Origin: a bacterium
GTDB taxonomy: Bacteria; Chloroflexota; Dormibacteria; Aeolococcales; Bog-877
Direction of reading: 5' to 3'
Assembly: GCA_021844355.1 (NCBI GenBank)
Contig: JAKBTP010000191.1
Coordinates: 1 to 14,971 of the forward strand
DNA: 14,971 nt
The notes under the pieces were generated by a model. That model saw only the letters and a program-made list of their open reading frames with translations, was not told the DNA's origin and made no database searches. A program made the translations under genes and the position numbers. Of the stretch, positions 1 to 6,197 are shown in pieces; position 1 is the stretch's first letter; each line of letters starts with the position of its first letter.

Positions 1-74
1 GCGATCACCGCCACCACCAACATCATCCCCGCGGACATCCGCGGCGCCCGCAGCCGGGCTCTTGACCACCTCAT
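1..74 (-). CDS. Possible N-terminal fragment of a leftward membrane or secreted protein (partial)
   Basis: Read on the minus strand from an ATG at 74, the frame stays open to the window edge. It gives a short arginine-rich stretch (about 12 residues) followed by a hydrophobic run rich in Met, Val, Leu and Ala, which looks like a signal peptide or first membrane helix. A GGAG lies three bases before the ATG, and a TANNNT hexamer (TAGACT on the minus strand, forward 89-94) lies 14 nt upstream, so the gene would be divergent from cysM. The alternative is that the plus strand carries the C-terminus of a gene in frame 1, open from base 1 to a TAA at 124-126. Both readings share the same GC-rich wobble positions, so codon use does not decide. 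The product cannot be named from about 24 residues. Confidence 0.35.
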   Translation of the reverse strand, partial: MRWSRARLRAPRMSAGMMLVVAVI

Positions 75-135
75 CTGCTCCGCGGGCCAGTCTAGTACCG
101 CTGGAAGGCGGTGCCGGCTGGCTTAATCCGACTGC

Positions 136-141
136 TAGAGT
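136..141 (+). promoter_or_regulatory. Putative -10 element for leaderless cysM mRNA
   Basis: TAGAGT matches the TANNNT -10 consensus and ends exactly 7 nt before the GTG at 149. In Actinobacteria and related high-GC bacteria this spacing is typical of promoters whose transcript begins at the start codon. No convincing -35 box and no Shine-Dalgarno sequence are visible. Confidence 0.4.
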
Positions 142-148
142 TGGAATT

Positions 149-1093
149 GTGGTGAGCGACCGTCGCCTGCAGCTGGCGCCGGGAGGGGACGACCGCAGCG
201 TGGTCGACCTGGTCGGCGCGACCCCTCTCATCCGCCTGCGCCTTTTCGAGGAGCAGGCGCCCGACCTCGAGGTCTACGCCAAGGCAGAGTTCCTCAATCC
301 GGGGGGATCGGTGAAGGACCGGCCCGCCCTCTGGATGCTCCGCGACGGGATCCGCCGGGGGCATCTCACGCGGGGCAAGACGATCATCGACAGCACCAGC
401 GGCAACACCGGGGTCGCCTACGCGATGCTGGGCGCCGCCCTCGGCTACCCGGTGCGCCTGGTGGTGCCCGCCAACGTCACCGAGGAGCGCAAGCATCTGA
501 TGCGCGCCTATGGGGCCGAGCTGATCCTCAGTGACCCCATGGATGGGTCCGACGGCGCCATTCGCGTTTGCCGGGAGCTGGTGCGCCAGGATCCGGACGG
601 CTACTTCTACCCCGACCAGTACAACAACCCGGCCAACTGGCGTGCCCACTACGAGTCGACCGGCCCGGAGATCTGGGAGCAGACCCGGGGAGGGGTGACC
701 CACTTCCTGGCCGGCCTCGGCACGAGCGGCACCTTCATGGGTACCAGCCGGAGGCTCAAGGAGCTGAACCCGGAGGTGGAGTGCGTCAGCCTGGAGCCCG
801 ACGATCCCTTCCACGGACTCGAGGGCCTGAAGCACATGGCCAGTGCCATCGTCCCCGGCATCTACGACCCCAGCCTGGCCGACCTGCACCTCCTGGGGCC
901 GACCGGCGAGTCCTATGATCTGGCTCGGCGGCTGGCCCGCGAGGAGGGGGTGCTGGCCGGCCACTCGTCCGGCCTGGCACTCTGGGGAGTCCTCCAGCTG
1001 ATCCAGGGCGGGTTGCGGGAAGGGGTGGTCGTCCTGATCTTTGCCGACGGTGGCGACCGCTACCTCAGCGGCGGGTTGTACGGAGGCGTATGA
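149..1093 (+). CDS. cysM: Cysteine synthase, CysM type (PLP-dependent; probably CysO-thiocarboxylate dependent)
   Basis: A 314-residue fold-type II PLP enzyme that makes cysteine from an activated serine (O-acetyl- or O-phosphoserine) and a sulfide donor. In numbering from GTG 149, the PLP lysine is K56 in a GGSVKDRPA motif. The substrate loop TSGNTG is at 83-88 and the phosphate-binding loop GTSGTFMG at 191-198. The QYNNPANW segment, the IYDP segment and the YLSGGLYGG tail resemble Mycobacterium tuberculosis CysM more than classical CysK. The frame is open upstream to a TTG at 62, but similarity to the family begins around residue 18 of the shorter form, and a TANNNT box lies 7 nt before GTG 149; GTG 152 is also possible. 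The stop overlaps the next gene as ATGA, so the two are probably co-translated. The arginine that contacts CysO in the mycobacterial enzyme (R220) appears here as K228, by remembered alignment. Confidence 0.88.
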   Translation: MVSDRRLQLAPGGDDRSVVDLVGATPLIRLRLFEEQAPDLEVYAKAEFLNPGGSVKDRPALWMLRDGIRRGHLTRGKTIIDSTSGNTGVAYAMLGAALGYPVRLVVPANVTEERKHLMRAYGAELILSDPMDGSDGAIRVCRELVRQDPDGYFYPDQYNNPANWRAHYESTGPEIWEQTRGGVTHFLAGLGTSGTFMGTSRRLKELNPEVECVSLEPDDPFHGLEGLKHMASAIVPGIYDPSLADLHLLGPTGESYDLARRLAREEGVLAGHSSGLALWGVLQLIQGGLREGVVVLIFADGGDRYLSGGLYGGV

Positions 1094-1584
1094 GCGAGGC
1101 TTTGCCACGGGAGGTGAGGTTCACCGGCCGCCAGTGGGGGCGCCTGCGCGAGCTGGCGGAGTCCGCCTACCCCTTCGAGGGGTGCGGGGTGCTGGTGGGC
1201 CGAGCCGGGGAAGGCGGCTGGGAGGTGTCGGAGGTGTTCCCGGGGCGCAACCTGGTGCAGGACCGGCGCCACGACCGCTACGAACTCGACCCGCGGGACA
1301 TCATCGCCGCCGAGCGCGCCGGCCGCTCGCGGGGGGAGGAGGTCCTGGGCTTCTTTCACACCCACCCAGACCACCCCGCCCGGCCCAGCCAGTTCGACCG
1401 CGACCACGCCTGGCCGGGGTACGTGTACGTGGTCTGTGCCGTGGACCGGGGGACGATGAGGCGGGCGACAGCCTGGATCCTCGCCGGCCAGGGGGATGGA
1501 GCCGAGTTCGAGGAGCTGCCCACCGGGGAGGATGACCCGCCTGGGCGGGGCTATAATCCCCCGGGCGTTGTGGTGGAGAGCTGA
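1090..1584 (+). CDS. mec: JAMM/MPN+ zinc metallopeptidase, Mec-like (CysO-cysteine peptidase)
   Basis: A 164-residue Mov34/MPN/PAD-1 (M67) protein. The JAMM motif is complete: E30 in the PFEGCG segment, then H90-x-H92-x7-S100-x2-D103, the set that binds and activates the catalytic zinc. In Mycobacterium, Mec releases cysteine from the C-terminus of the sulfur-carrier protein CysO after CysM has formed the CysO-cysteine adduct. The 4-nt overlap with cysM (ATG 1090 inside the cysM stop) and a GGAGG at 1082-1086 support the same role here. The order cysM-mec differs from the mycobacterial mec-cysO-cysM, and no cysO is in the window. The last ~30 residues are Gly/Pro-rich, outside the conserved domain, and overlap the secG promoter. 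Other JAMM proteins act on different ubiquitin-like tails, so the substrate is inferred from context. Confidence 0.8.
   Translation: MSEALPREVRFTGRQWGRLRELAESAYPFEGCGVLVGRAGEGGWEVSEVFPGRNLVQDRRHDRYELDPRDIIAAERAGRSRGEEVLGFFHTHPDHPARPSQFDRDHAWPGYVYVVCAVDRGTMRRATAWILAGQGDGAEFEELPTGEDDPPGRGYNPPGVVVES
1552..1557 (+). promoter_or_regulatory. Consensus -10 box (TATAAT) before secG
   Basis: A perfect TATAAT lies inside the 3' end of the mec gene, 26 nt before the secG ATG. A weak -35 candidate (GATGAC, 1531-1536) sits 15 nt upstream, a short spacer. In so GC-rich a sequence an exact TATAAT is unlikely by chance. It suggests that secG has its own promoter in addition to read-through from cysM-mec. 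Confidence 0.6.
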
Positions 1585-1814
1585 TGAAAACCGTGGTAAC
1601 CGTCCTCGAGGTGGTTCTGGCAGTCCTGGTGATGATCACCATTCTGCTCCAGACCCCCAAGTCCAGCGGCCTTGGCGGCACCATCGGCGGGGGGACGGAC
1701 ATGGGGGGCGGGTACCGGACCCGCCGCGGACTGGAGAAGGGGCTTTTCCGCGCCTCGATCTGGCTGACCGCGGCCTTCGCCCTGGTGGCCATCATCCAAA
1801 TCCGGGTCGGCTGA
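1584..1814 (+). CDS. secG: Preprotein translocase subunit SecG
   Basis: A 76-residue membrane protein of the SecYEG channel. It has two hydrophobic helices (about residues 3-22 and 55-74) separated by a polar, glycine-rich loop. The loop carries the SecG hallmark of Q23 with K26 followed by SSGLGG, then a GGGTDMGGG stretch. Length and topology match the family. The ATG shares its A with the mec stop codon (TGATG), and a GGAGAG at 1575-1580 serves as ribosome binding site. A consensus TATAAT at 1552-1557 gives it a private promoter. SecG assists SecA-driven protein export, but its gene position next to cysM-mec and a substrate-binding protein has no obvious functional meaning. Confidence 0.93.
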   Translation: MKTVVTVLEVVLAVLVMITILLQTPKSSGLGGTIGGGTDMGGGYRTRRGLEKGLFRASIWLTAAFALVAIIQIRVG

Positions 1815-3439
1815 GGGAACACCTCAGTCTCTCCGGCGCTTTCGACCGCCGCCGTCACCCTCTGAGACCGCCCGCCCTGGCGGCCACTGCCGCGCTGCTG
1901 ATCGTGGGGGGCGGCGCCCTCATCTTGGGGGTGCTCCAGCAGGGCGCGAACCAGGTCTTCACCGAGGGGCTGGTCGCTCCCACCGGCCCTTCCCCCCTCA
2001 GCTCCCTGCTGGACCCCACCAGCCCCGTGGCGACCATGGTCGCCTCCTTGAGCGCCCCGGGGCTCACCAAGCCGGGCCCCGCCGGATCTCCGCGCCTCGG
2101 GCTGGCCAGCTCCTTCCGTGCCGGGGCCAACGGCTCCCGCTGGAGCTTCACCCTGCCCCGGGGTGGGCGCTGGTCCGACGGGGCGCCGATCACCACGAGG
2201 GATGTCGGCTTCACCCTGGCGGTGATGCAGGCAGCCGACTTCCCCGACCCATCACTGGCCGCCCCCTGGTTGGGGATCACGCTGGAGGCCAACTCCTTCT
2301 GGTCCGGGACCTTCATCCTGCCCGGGCCCGCTCCCAACTTCGCCACCACCGCGGAGCTGCCCATACTCCCCGAGGCCCCGTACCACGACCAGCCCGGGCG
2401 TTACCTGCGCGAGGGCCTCAGACCGACTGGCCCCTTCCCGCCGGCCGCCGGCCCCTTCGACCTGGCCGCCAACCTGCCAGACCAGGTCGTGCTGGCCCGC
2501 AATCCGAACTATCAACCACGTCCGCACATCTCGCGCTTTGTGATCCAGCTCGAGCCCAGCGCCGCCGCCGTGGGTGCCCAGATGGCCGCCGGCAAGGTCG
2601 ACGGCTGGCTCCTGGCCACCAGCTCGGAGCTCCAGGACCTGCCCCATGGGGTGGTGCGGGAGCACATACTCACCTACTCCTTCGTGGAACTGCTCTTCAA
2701 CCAGTCCAGCCCGCCACTGGGCGACGCGGCCATCCGCCAGGCGGTGGCCGCCGTGGTGGATCGGGGCAAGCTCATCGCCAGTGCCGTGCCCGGCATGGCC
2801 AGGCCCCAGTTCGGGCCGCTGCCCGACTCGATCAGCTGGGCCGCGGGCATCACCCCGCGCGGGCATCCAGCCGCCTCGGTGGGCCAGCTGTTGGCCTCCG
2901 CGGGGTACCGTCGAACCCCACCTGTGGGCCTCTACGAGGCAGACGGGAGACCGTTGCAGCTTCGCCTCGCCGTGCCCGACATGGAGCCGCTCACCGCGGT
3001 GGCGCGCGCCTTGGCCGGCCAGCTCGCCGCGGCGGGCATCACGGTGAGCGTCGCCGAGTACCCGGCGGAGTCCTTCCTCACGGACCAGCTCAGCAAGGGG
3101 CAGTTCCAGATGGCGCTGGTGGGGTTCGACAACGGACCGACCCTCGACATCTCCGGCCTCTTCGGGGGCGGCGGGACGGGCGGAGCCGACCTCGGCCAGG
3201 GGGCCGCAGACCCCATCCTGACCCACGCCATCGACCAGCTGGCCACCGCCACCTCCCTGCCCGGCCGCATCGCCGCCTACAGGGTGGTGGTCCAGGAGCT
3301 GGGGACCGAGGCGCCGGCGGCGTTCCTCTACACCCCGGAGCTGGTGTACGCCCACCTGAGCGCCGTCCGCACCCCGGGACTGCCGTCGGTGGGCGATCCC
3401 GCCCAGCTGTTCACGAATGTGGCGGAGTGGACCGGGTGA
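1811..3439 (+). CDS. ABC-type peptide substrate-binding protein (SBP family 5), start codon uncertain
   Basis: The frame encodes an extracytoplasmic solute-binding protein of the DppA/OppA type (family 5). Recognisable blocks, in numbering from 1811, are the early strand-loop WSFTLPRGGRWSDGAPIT with DVGFT (about 111-135), a GPFDL...LARNPNYQ segment (about 213-238), and LLFNQSSPPLGDAAIRQAV (about 294-312). A basic stretch (RRR at 13-15) followed by a hydrophobic helix (about 21-41) forms a signal anchor; there is no lipobox cysteine. No ATG, GTG or TTG precedes this helix in frame. The only candidate there is a CTG at 1811 overlapping the secG TGA. The next GTG (1904) and TTG (1925) lie inside the helix and would destroy it. 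From the CTG the protein is 542 residues. No permease or ATPase genes are nearby, so the transporter partner and ligand are unknown. Confidence 0.75.
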   Translation: MREHLSLSGAFDRRRHPLRPPALAATAALLIVGGGALILGVLQQGANQVFTEGLVAPTGPSPLSSLLDPTSPVATMVASLSAPGLTKPGPAGSPRLGLASSFRAGANGSRWSFTLPRGGRWSDGAPITTRDVGFTLAVMQAADFPDPSLAAPWLGITLEANSFWSGTFILPGPAPNFATTAELPILPEAPYHDQPGRYLREGLRPTGPFPPAAGPFDLAANLPDQVVLARNPNYQPRPHISRFVIQLEPSAAAVGAQMAAGKVDGWLLATSSELQDLPHGVVREHILTYSFVELLFNQSSPPLGDAAIRQAVAAVVDRGKLIASAVPGMARPQFGPLPDSISWAAGITPRGHPAASVGQLLASAGYRRTPPVGLYEADGRPLQLRLAVPDMEPLTAVARALAGQLAAAGITVSVAEYPAESFLTDQLSKGQFQMALVGFDNGPTLDISGLFGGGGTGGADLGQGAADPILTHAIDQLATATSLPGRIAAYRVVVQELGTEAPAAFLYTPELVYAHLSAVRTPGLPSVGDPAQLFTNVAEWTG

Positions 3440-3450
3440 GCGGGAGGCGC

Positions 3451-3479
3451 TCGATCCCGGGGCCCTCATCCGCTACGAT
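3451..3479 (+). promoter_or_regulatory. Likely promoter of tRNA-Leu
   Basis: TACGAT at 3474-3479 fits the TANNNT -10 consensus and ends 11 nt before the mature tRNA 5' end at 3491. TCGATC at 3451-3456 is a partial -35 match with a 17-nt spacer. Confidence 0.45.
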
Positions 3480-3490
3480 TGGCGGGCCCG

Positions 3491-3577
3491 GCCGGGATGG
3501 TGAAACTGGTAGACACGCAGCGTTCAGGGCGCTGTGCAGGTCACTGCGTGCGGGTTCGAGTCCCGCTCCCGGCACCA
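3491..3577 (+). tRNA. tRNA-Leu (anticodon CAG)
   Basis: An 87-nt class II tRNA with encoded CCA. The acceptor stem GCCGGGA (3491-3497) pairs with TCCCGGC (3567-3573), followed by discriminator A and CCA at 3575-3577. The D arm contains GAAACTGGTAGACAC. The anticodon stem CAGCG/CGCTG (3518-3522 and 3530-3534) encloses the 7-nt loop TTCAGGG, with anticodon CAG at 3525-3527, reading CUG. The long variable arm (3535-3549) has a GCAG/CTGC stem, as expected for leucine. The T arm is GCGGG-TTCGAGT-CCCGC (3550-3566). All stems are fully paired. Confidence 0.97.
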
Positions 3578-3672
3578 CCTTCGACCCTGGAGGAGGTTGC
3601 CGGAGTTAACCTGCACAACGGAGTGCGGCGTGGGGGGCGGCAGGATCTGGAGCCGGCCGCTGAACAGGAGGC

Positions 3673-4611
3673 GTGACCACGGAACCACACGTCCGGGACT
3701 CGAGCGGCGCACCGGAGGATGGCTGGAGGGCCCCCAGGCAGCCCCTTCCGTGGGAGCCTCCTGAAGCTGGCCTTTTCCCGGCTGGTGAGGGCTGGGACCC
3801 CGAGGAGTGGAGCCCCGGGGAGGCCTATCCGCTCTCACCACGAGGCCCTCGGTGGTGGACCCGTGTCGCGGCCGGGGTGGCGGTGATCGCCATCGGACTG
3901 GCCGCGGGCGCGGCCGCCGGGCTCTCGCTGGCGCGCCGGTCTCCCGTCGGCCACCATGTGGCCCGCAATCTGGCACTTGCCCCCACTCCCACCCCGTCCG
4001 CGGCGGGCACGGGGACCGCCCTCCAGGAGATCGCCGGCCAGGACCTCCCCGAGATCGTCACCGTGGTGGCGGTGGGCACCTCCTCCGAGGAGCTCGGCAC
4101 CGGGTGGCCGGTGGATTCCCGGGGCGACTTCATCACCAACGACCACGTTGTGAGCCAGGGGCTGAGCTTCCACGTGGTCACCTCGTCCGGAGCCGAGTAC
4201 CCGGCCCGAGTGGTGAACTCGGACCCCCAGCTCGACCTGGCGGAGGTTCAGGCCGAGGGCCTGACCGAGGCGCCGCTGCCCCTGGACACTGCGTCCCCGT
4301 CCATGGGGCAGGCGGTCGTGGTCCTGGCGTCCCAGGGAGCCACCGGACATCCCCCAGTCACGGTCTCCCTGGTGGACGGCCTCAACCAGAGGGCCACGGT
4401 GGGCGACGCCGAGCCCGGACAGCTCTCCAATTACGTAGATCTGATCCGCATCCCCGCCCACATCTTCCCGGGGAACAGCGGGGGGCCGGTGCTGACCGCC
4501 CAGGGGCAGGTCGTAGGGATCATGACCCTGGCAGCCAAGTTCGGGGTGGGGGCGTTCGCCATCCCCCTCCTGGAGGTCCTCCCGGTGATCCGGCAATGGA
4601 CTGCCGGGTAG
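3673..4611 (+). CDS. Membrane-anchored trypsin-like serine protease (HtrA-like, no PDZ domain)
   Basis: A 312-residue S1C-type protease. Residues 1-60 are a cytoplasmic, Pro-, Glu- and Trp-rich tail; about 62-87 form one membrane helix; a Pro/Thr linker (about 101-112) follows; and the protease domain faces outward. The catalytic triad is intact: H158 in ITNDHVV, D188 in QLDLAE and S269 in GNSGGPV. Unlike DegP/HtrA proteins there is no room for a PDZ domain, because the protein ends about 43 residues after the serine. HtrA-like proteases usually act in envelope protein quality control or processing; the substrate here is unknown. GTG 3673 is the first possible start after an in-frame TGA at 3661. 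The AGGAGG before it (3666-3671) leaves only one base of spacing. The gene stands alone, with the tRNA upstream and a hairpin over its stop codon. Confidence 0.85.
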   Translation: MTTEPHVRDSSGAPEDGWRAPRQPLPWEPPEAGLFPAGEGWDPEEWSPGEAYPLSPRGPRWWTRVAAGVAVIAIGLAAGAAAGLSLARRSPVGHHVARNLALAPTPTPSAAGTGTALQEIAGQDLPEIVTVVAVGTSSEELGTGWPVDSRGDFITNDHVVSQGLSFHVVTSSGAEYPARVVNSDPQLDLAEVQAEGLTEAPLPLDTASPSMGQAVVVLASQGATGHPPVTVSLVDGLNQRATVGDAEPGQLSNYVDLIRIPAHIFPGNSGGPVLTAQGQVVGIMTLAAKFGVGAFAIPLLEVLPVIRQWTAG

Positions 4612-4621
4612 GTCGCCTACC
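4607..4621 (+). terminator. Hairpin over the protease stop codon
   Basis: GGTAGG-TCG-CCTACC is a perfect 6-bp stem with a 3-nt loop, and the TAG stop (4609-4611) lies inside its left arm. No T-tract follows, so it is at best a weak intrinsic terminator or an mRNA 3'-end stabiliser. Confidence 0.35.
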
Positions 4622-4688
4622 GTAGCTCTCCGACGTAGATCTCGCCGACATCGGTCAGAGGGAGGGGGCCGCACGTCCCCGGACCGGT

Positions 4689-4718
4689 CGAGCCCGTCTT
4701 GGGGCTGTGCCGGGCTCG
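4689..4718. repeat. 8-bp inverted repeat in the protease-sqdB intergenic region
   Basis: CGAGCCCG (4689-4696) and CGGGCTCG (4711-4718) are perfect inverted copies separated by 14 nt. Possible roles are a structured 3' end of the protease transcript or a binding site upstream of sqdB. Apart from this, the 4607-4621 hairpin and the candidate promoter at 4783-4812, I see nothing definite between 4612 and 4874. Confidence 0.35.
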
Positions 4719-4782
4719 GAGCCAATGGCTGGAGGTGTGGCCGGGCGTCGACGCGCCTCACCCCGGAACGCCAAGTGACCGT

Positions 4783-4812
4783 TTGACCCCCTGTGCGGCG
4801 ATGTGGCACGAT
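4783..4812 (+). promoter_or_regulatory. Candidate promoter for sqdB
   Basis: TTGACC (4783-4788) is a 5/6 match to the -35 consensus. CACGAT (4807-4812), 18 nt further on, resembles the TACGAT of the tRNA-Leu promoter but lacks the leading T. A start site near 4820 would leave a leader of roughly 55 nt before the ATG at 4875. Confidence 0.4.
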
Positions 4813-4874
4813 CGGCCTCTGCTGGGCCTGCGGCCTCCGGCCGGGCCCCTCATCGGGAGAGGAGAGTTCACGTT

Positions 4875-6131
4875 ATGAGCAGCCGCACCGAACCCTCGGG
4901 ACTCACGGTGGCGGTGCTGGGTGCGGATGGCTACATCGGCTGGCCGATGGCGATGCACCTCTCGCGCCTGGGGCATCGGGTGGTCGCGGTGGACAACCTC
5001 GCCCGCCGCCGCTGGGACCGCGAGGGAGGGACCTACAGCCTGGTCCCCATCGCCACCATGGCCAGGCGGGTGGCGCGCTGGCGGAAGTTGACGGGGAGGG
5101 AGATCATCTGGCGGCGGGCGGACATGCGCGACTTCCGCGCCGTCGACGACCTGATGGCCGAGTTTCGTCCCCAGGCCGTGATCCACTTCGCCGAACAGCG
5201 CAGCGCGCCCTTCTCGATGATTGATCGGGCCCATGCCGTGCTCACCCAGGAGAACAACGTGGTGGGCACGCTCAACCTCCTCTTCGCCATCAGGGACCAG
5301 GTGCCCGACTGCCATCTCATCAAGCTGGGCACGATGGGGGAGTACGGCACTCCCAACATCGACATCGAGGAGGGGTATCTGGAGATCGAGCACAACGGCC
5401 GCCGGGACCGCCTCCCCTTCCCCAAGGTGGCCGGCAGCTTCTACCACCTCTCCAAGGTCCACGACAGCAACAACATCTACTTCGCCACAAGGGCGTGGGG
5501 GGTGAGGGCCACCGACCTGAACCAGGGTGTGGTGTACGGGGTGGACACCGAGGACACCGTCCTCCACCCCGAGCTCAGCACACGCTTCGACTTCGATTCC
5601 ATCTGGGGCACGGCCCTCAACCGCTTCTGCGCCCAGGCGGCGGTGGGGGAGCCGCTCACGGTGTACGGCAAGGGCGGCCAGACCCGCGGCTTCCTCGACC
5701 TGCGGGACACCATGGCCTGCATCACCTTGGCCCTGCAGAACCCTGCCGAGCGAGGTGAGTGCCGAGTCTTCAATCAGTTCACCGAGCAGTTCAGCGTGCG
5801 GGAGCTGGCCGCGCTGGTGGCCAAGGTGCGCGAACGCCACGGGCTCAGGACCGAGATCTCCCACCTGCCGAATCCCAGGGTGGAGTTGGAAGAGCACTAC
5901 TACAACGCCAAGCACCAGCACCTCCTCGACCTCGGCCTGGAGCCGCATTACCTCGCCGACACCCTGCTGGAGTCGGTGATCGCCCGCGTCGAGTCCCTCC
6001 GGGACCGAGTTGACCGGGTGCTGCTGGAAGCCCCCAGCGTGAGCTGGAAGCGCGGTGGCAACGAGATCTGGGAGCGCTATTCCAGGCACGGGGTGAGCTC
6101 CGGCCCCCTGAAGGGCGCGCTGGCCGGCTGA
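4875..6131 (+). CDS. sqdB: UDP-sulfoquinovose synthase (SqdB/SQD1)
   Basis: A 418-residue extended short-chain dehydrogenase that converts UDP-glucose plus sulfite to UDP-sulfoquinovose, the head-group donor for the sulfolipid SQDG. The NAD-binding loop GADGYIG is at 16-22, and the catalytic set is T153 in GTMGEYG with Y190 and K194 in SFYHLSK. SQD1-specific blocks are strongly conserved with the plant enzyme: EQRSAP with SMIDR (108-118), GTPNIDIEEGY (158-168), ATDLNQGVVYG (212-222), VYGKGGQTRG (263-272), FNQFTEQFSV (299-308) and EEHYYNAKH (339-347). These distinguish it from ordinary UDP-glucose epimerases. The frame is open to 4803, but homology starts near residue 10 of the shorter form, and a GAGAGGAGAG ribosome site (4857-4866) precedes ATG 4875. 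No sqdX/SQD2 glycosyltransferase is in the window. An alternative is UDP-SQ for glycan decoration, as with archaeal Agl3. Confidence 0.92.
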   Translation: MSSRTEPSGLTVAVLGADGYIGWPMAMHLSRLGHRVVAVDNLARRRWDREGGTYSLVPIATMARRVARWRKLTGREIIWRRADMRDFRAVDDLMAEFRPQAVIHFAEQRSAPFSMIDRAHAVLTQENNVVGTLNLLFAIRDQVPDCHLIKLGTMGEYGTPNIDIEEGYLEIEHNGRRDRLPFPKVAGSFYHLSKVHDSNNIYFATRAWGVRATDLNQGVVYGVDTEDTVLHPELSTRFDFDSIWGTALNRFCAQAAVGEPLTVYGKGGQTRGFLDLRDTMACITLALQNPAERGECRVFNQFTEQFSVRELAALVAKVRERHGLRTEISHLPNPRVELEEHYYNAKHQHLLDLGLEPHYLADTLLESVIARVESLRDRVDRVLLEAPSVSWKRGGNEIWERYSRHGVSSGPLKGALAG

Positions 6132-6197
6132 CCTCGGCTTCGGCGCCCGCCCGAGTGGGTAAGCTGAGGGTGAGTTCTGGCCATCTGGAGGCGCGTC

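Noticed and set aside
62..148. TTG at 62 as the start of cysM
   Set aside because: The added 29 residues do not resemble the family, and a TANNNT box with leaderless spacing precedes GTG 149.
3578..3672. Integration site or mobile element at the 3' end of tRNA-Leu
   Set aside because: No integrase, no duplicated tRNA 3' end and no change in composition follow the tRNA; the next gene is an ordinary chromosomal protease.
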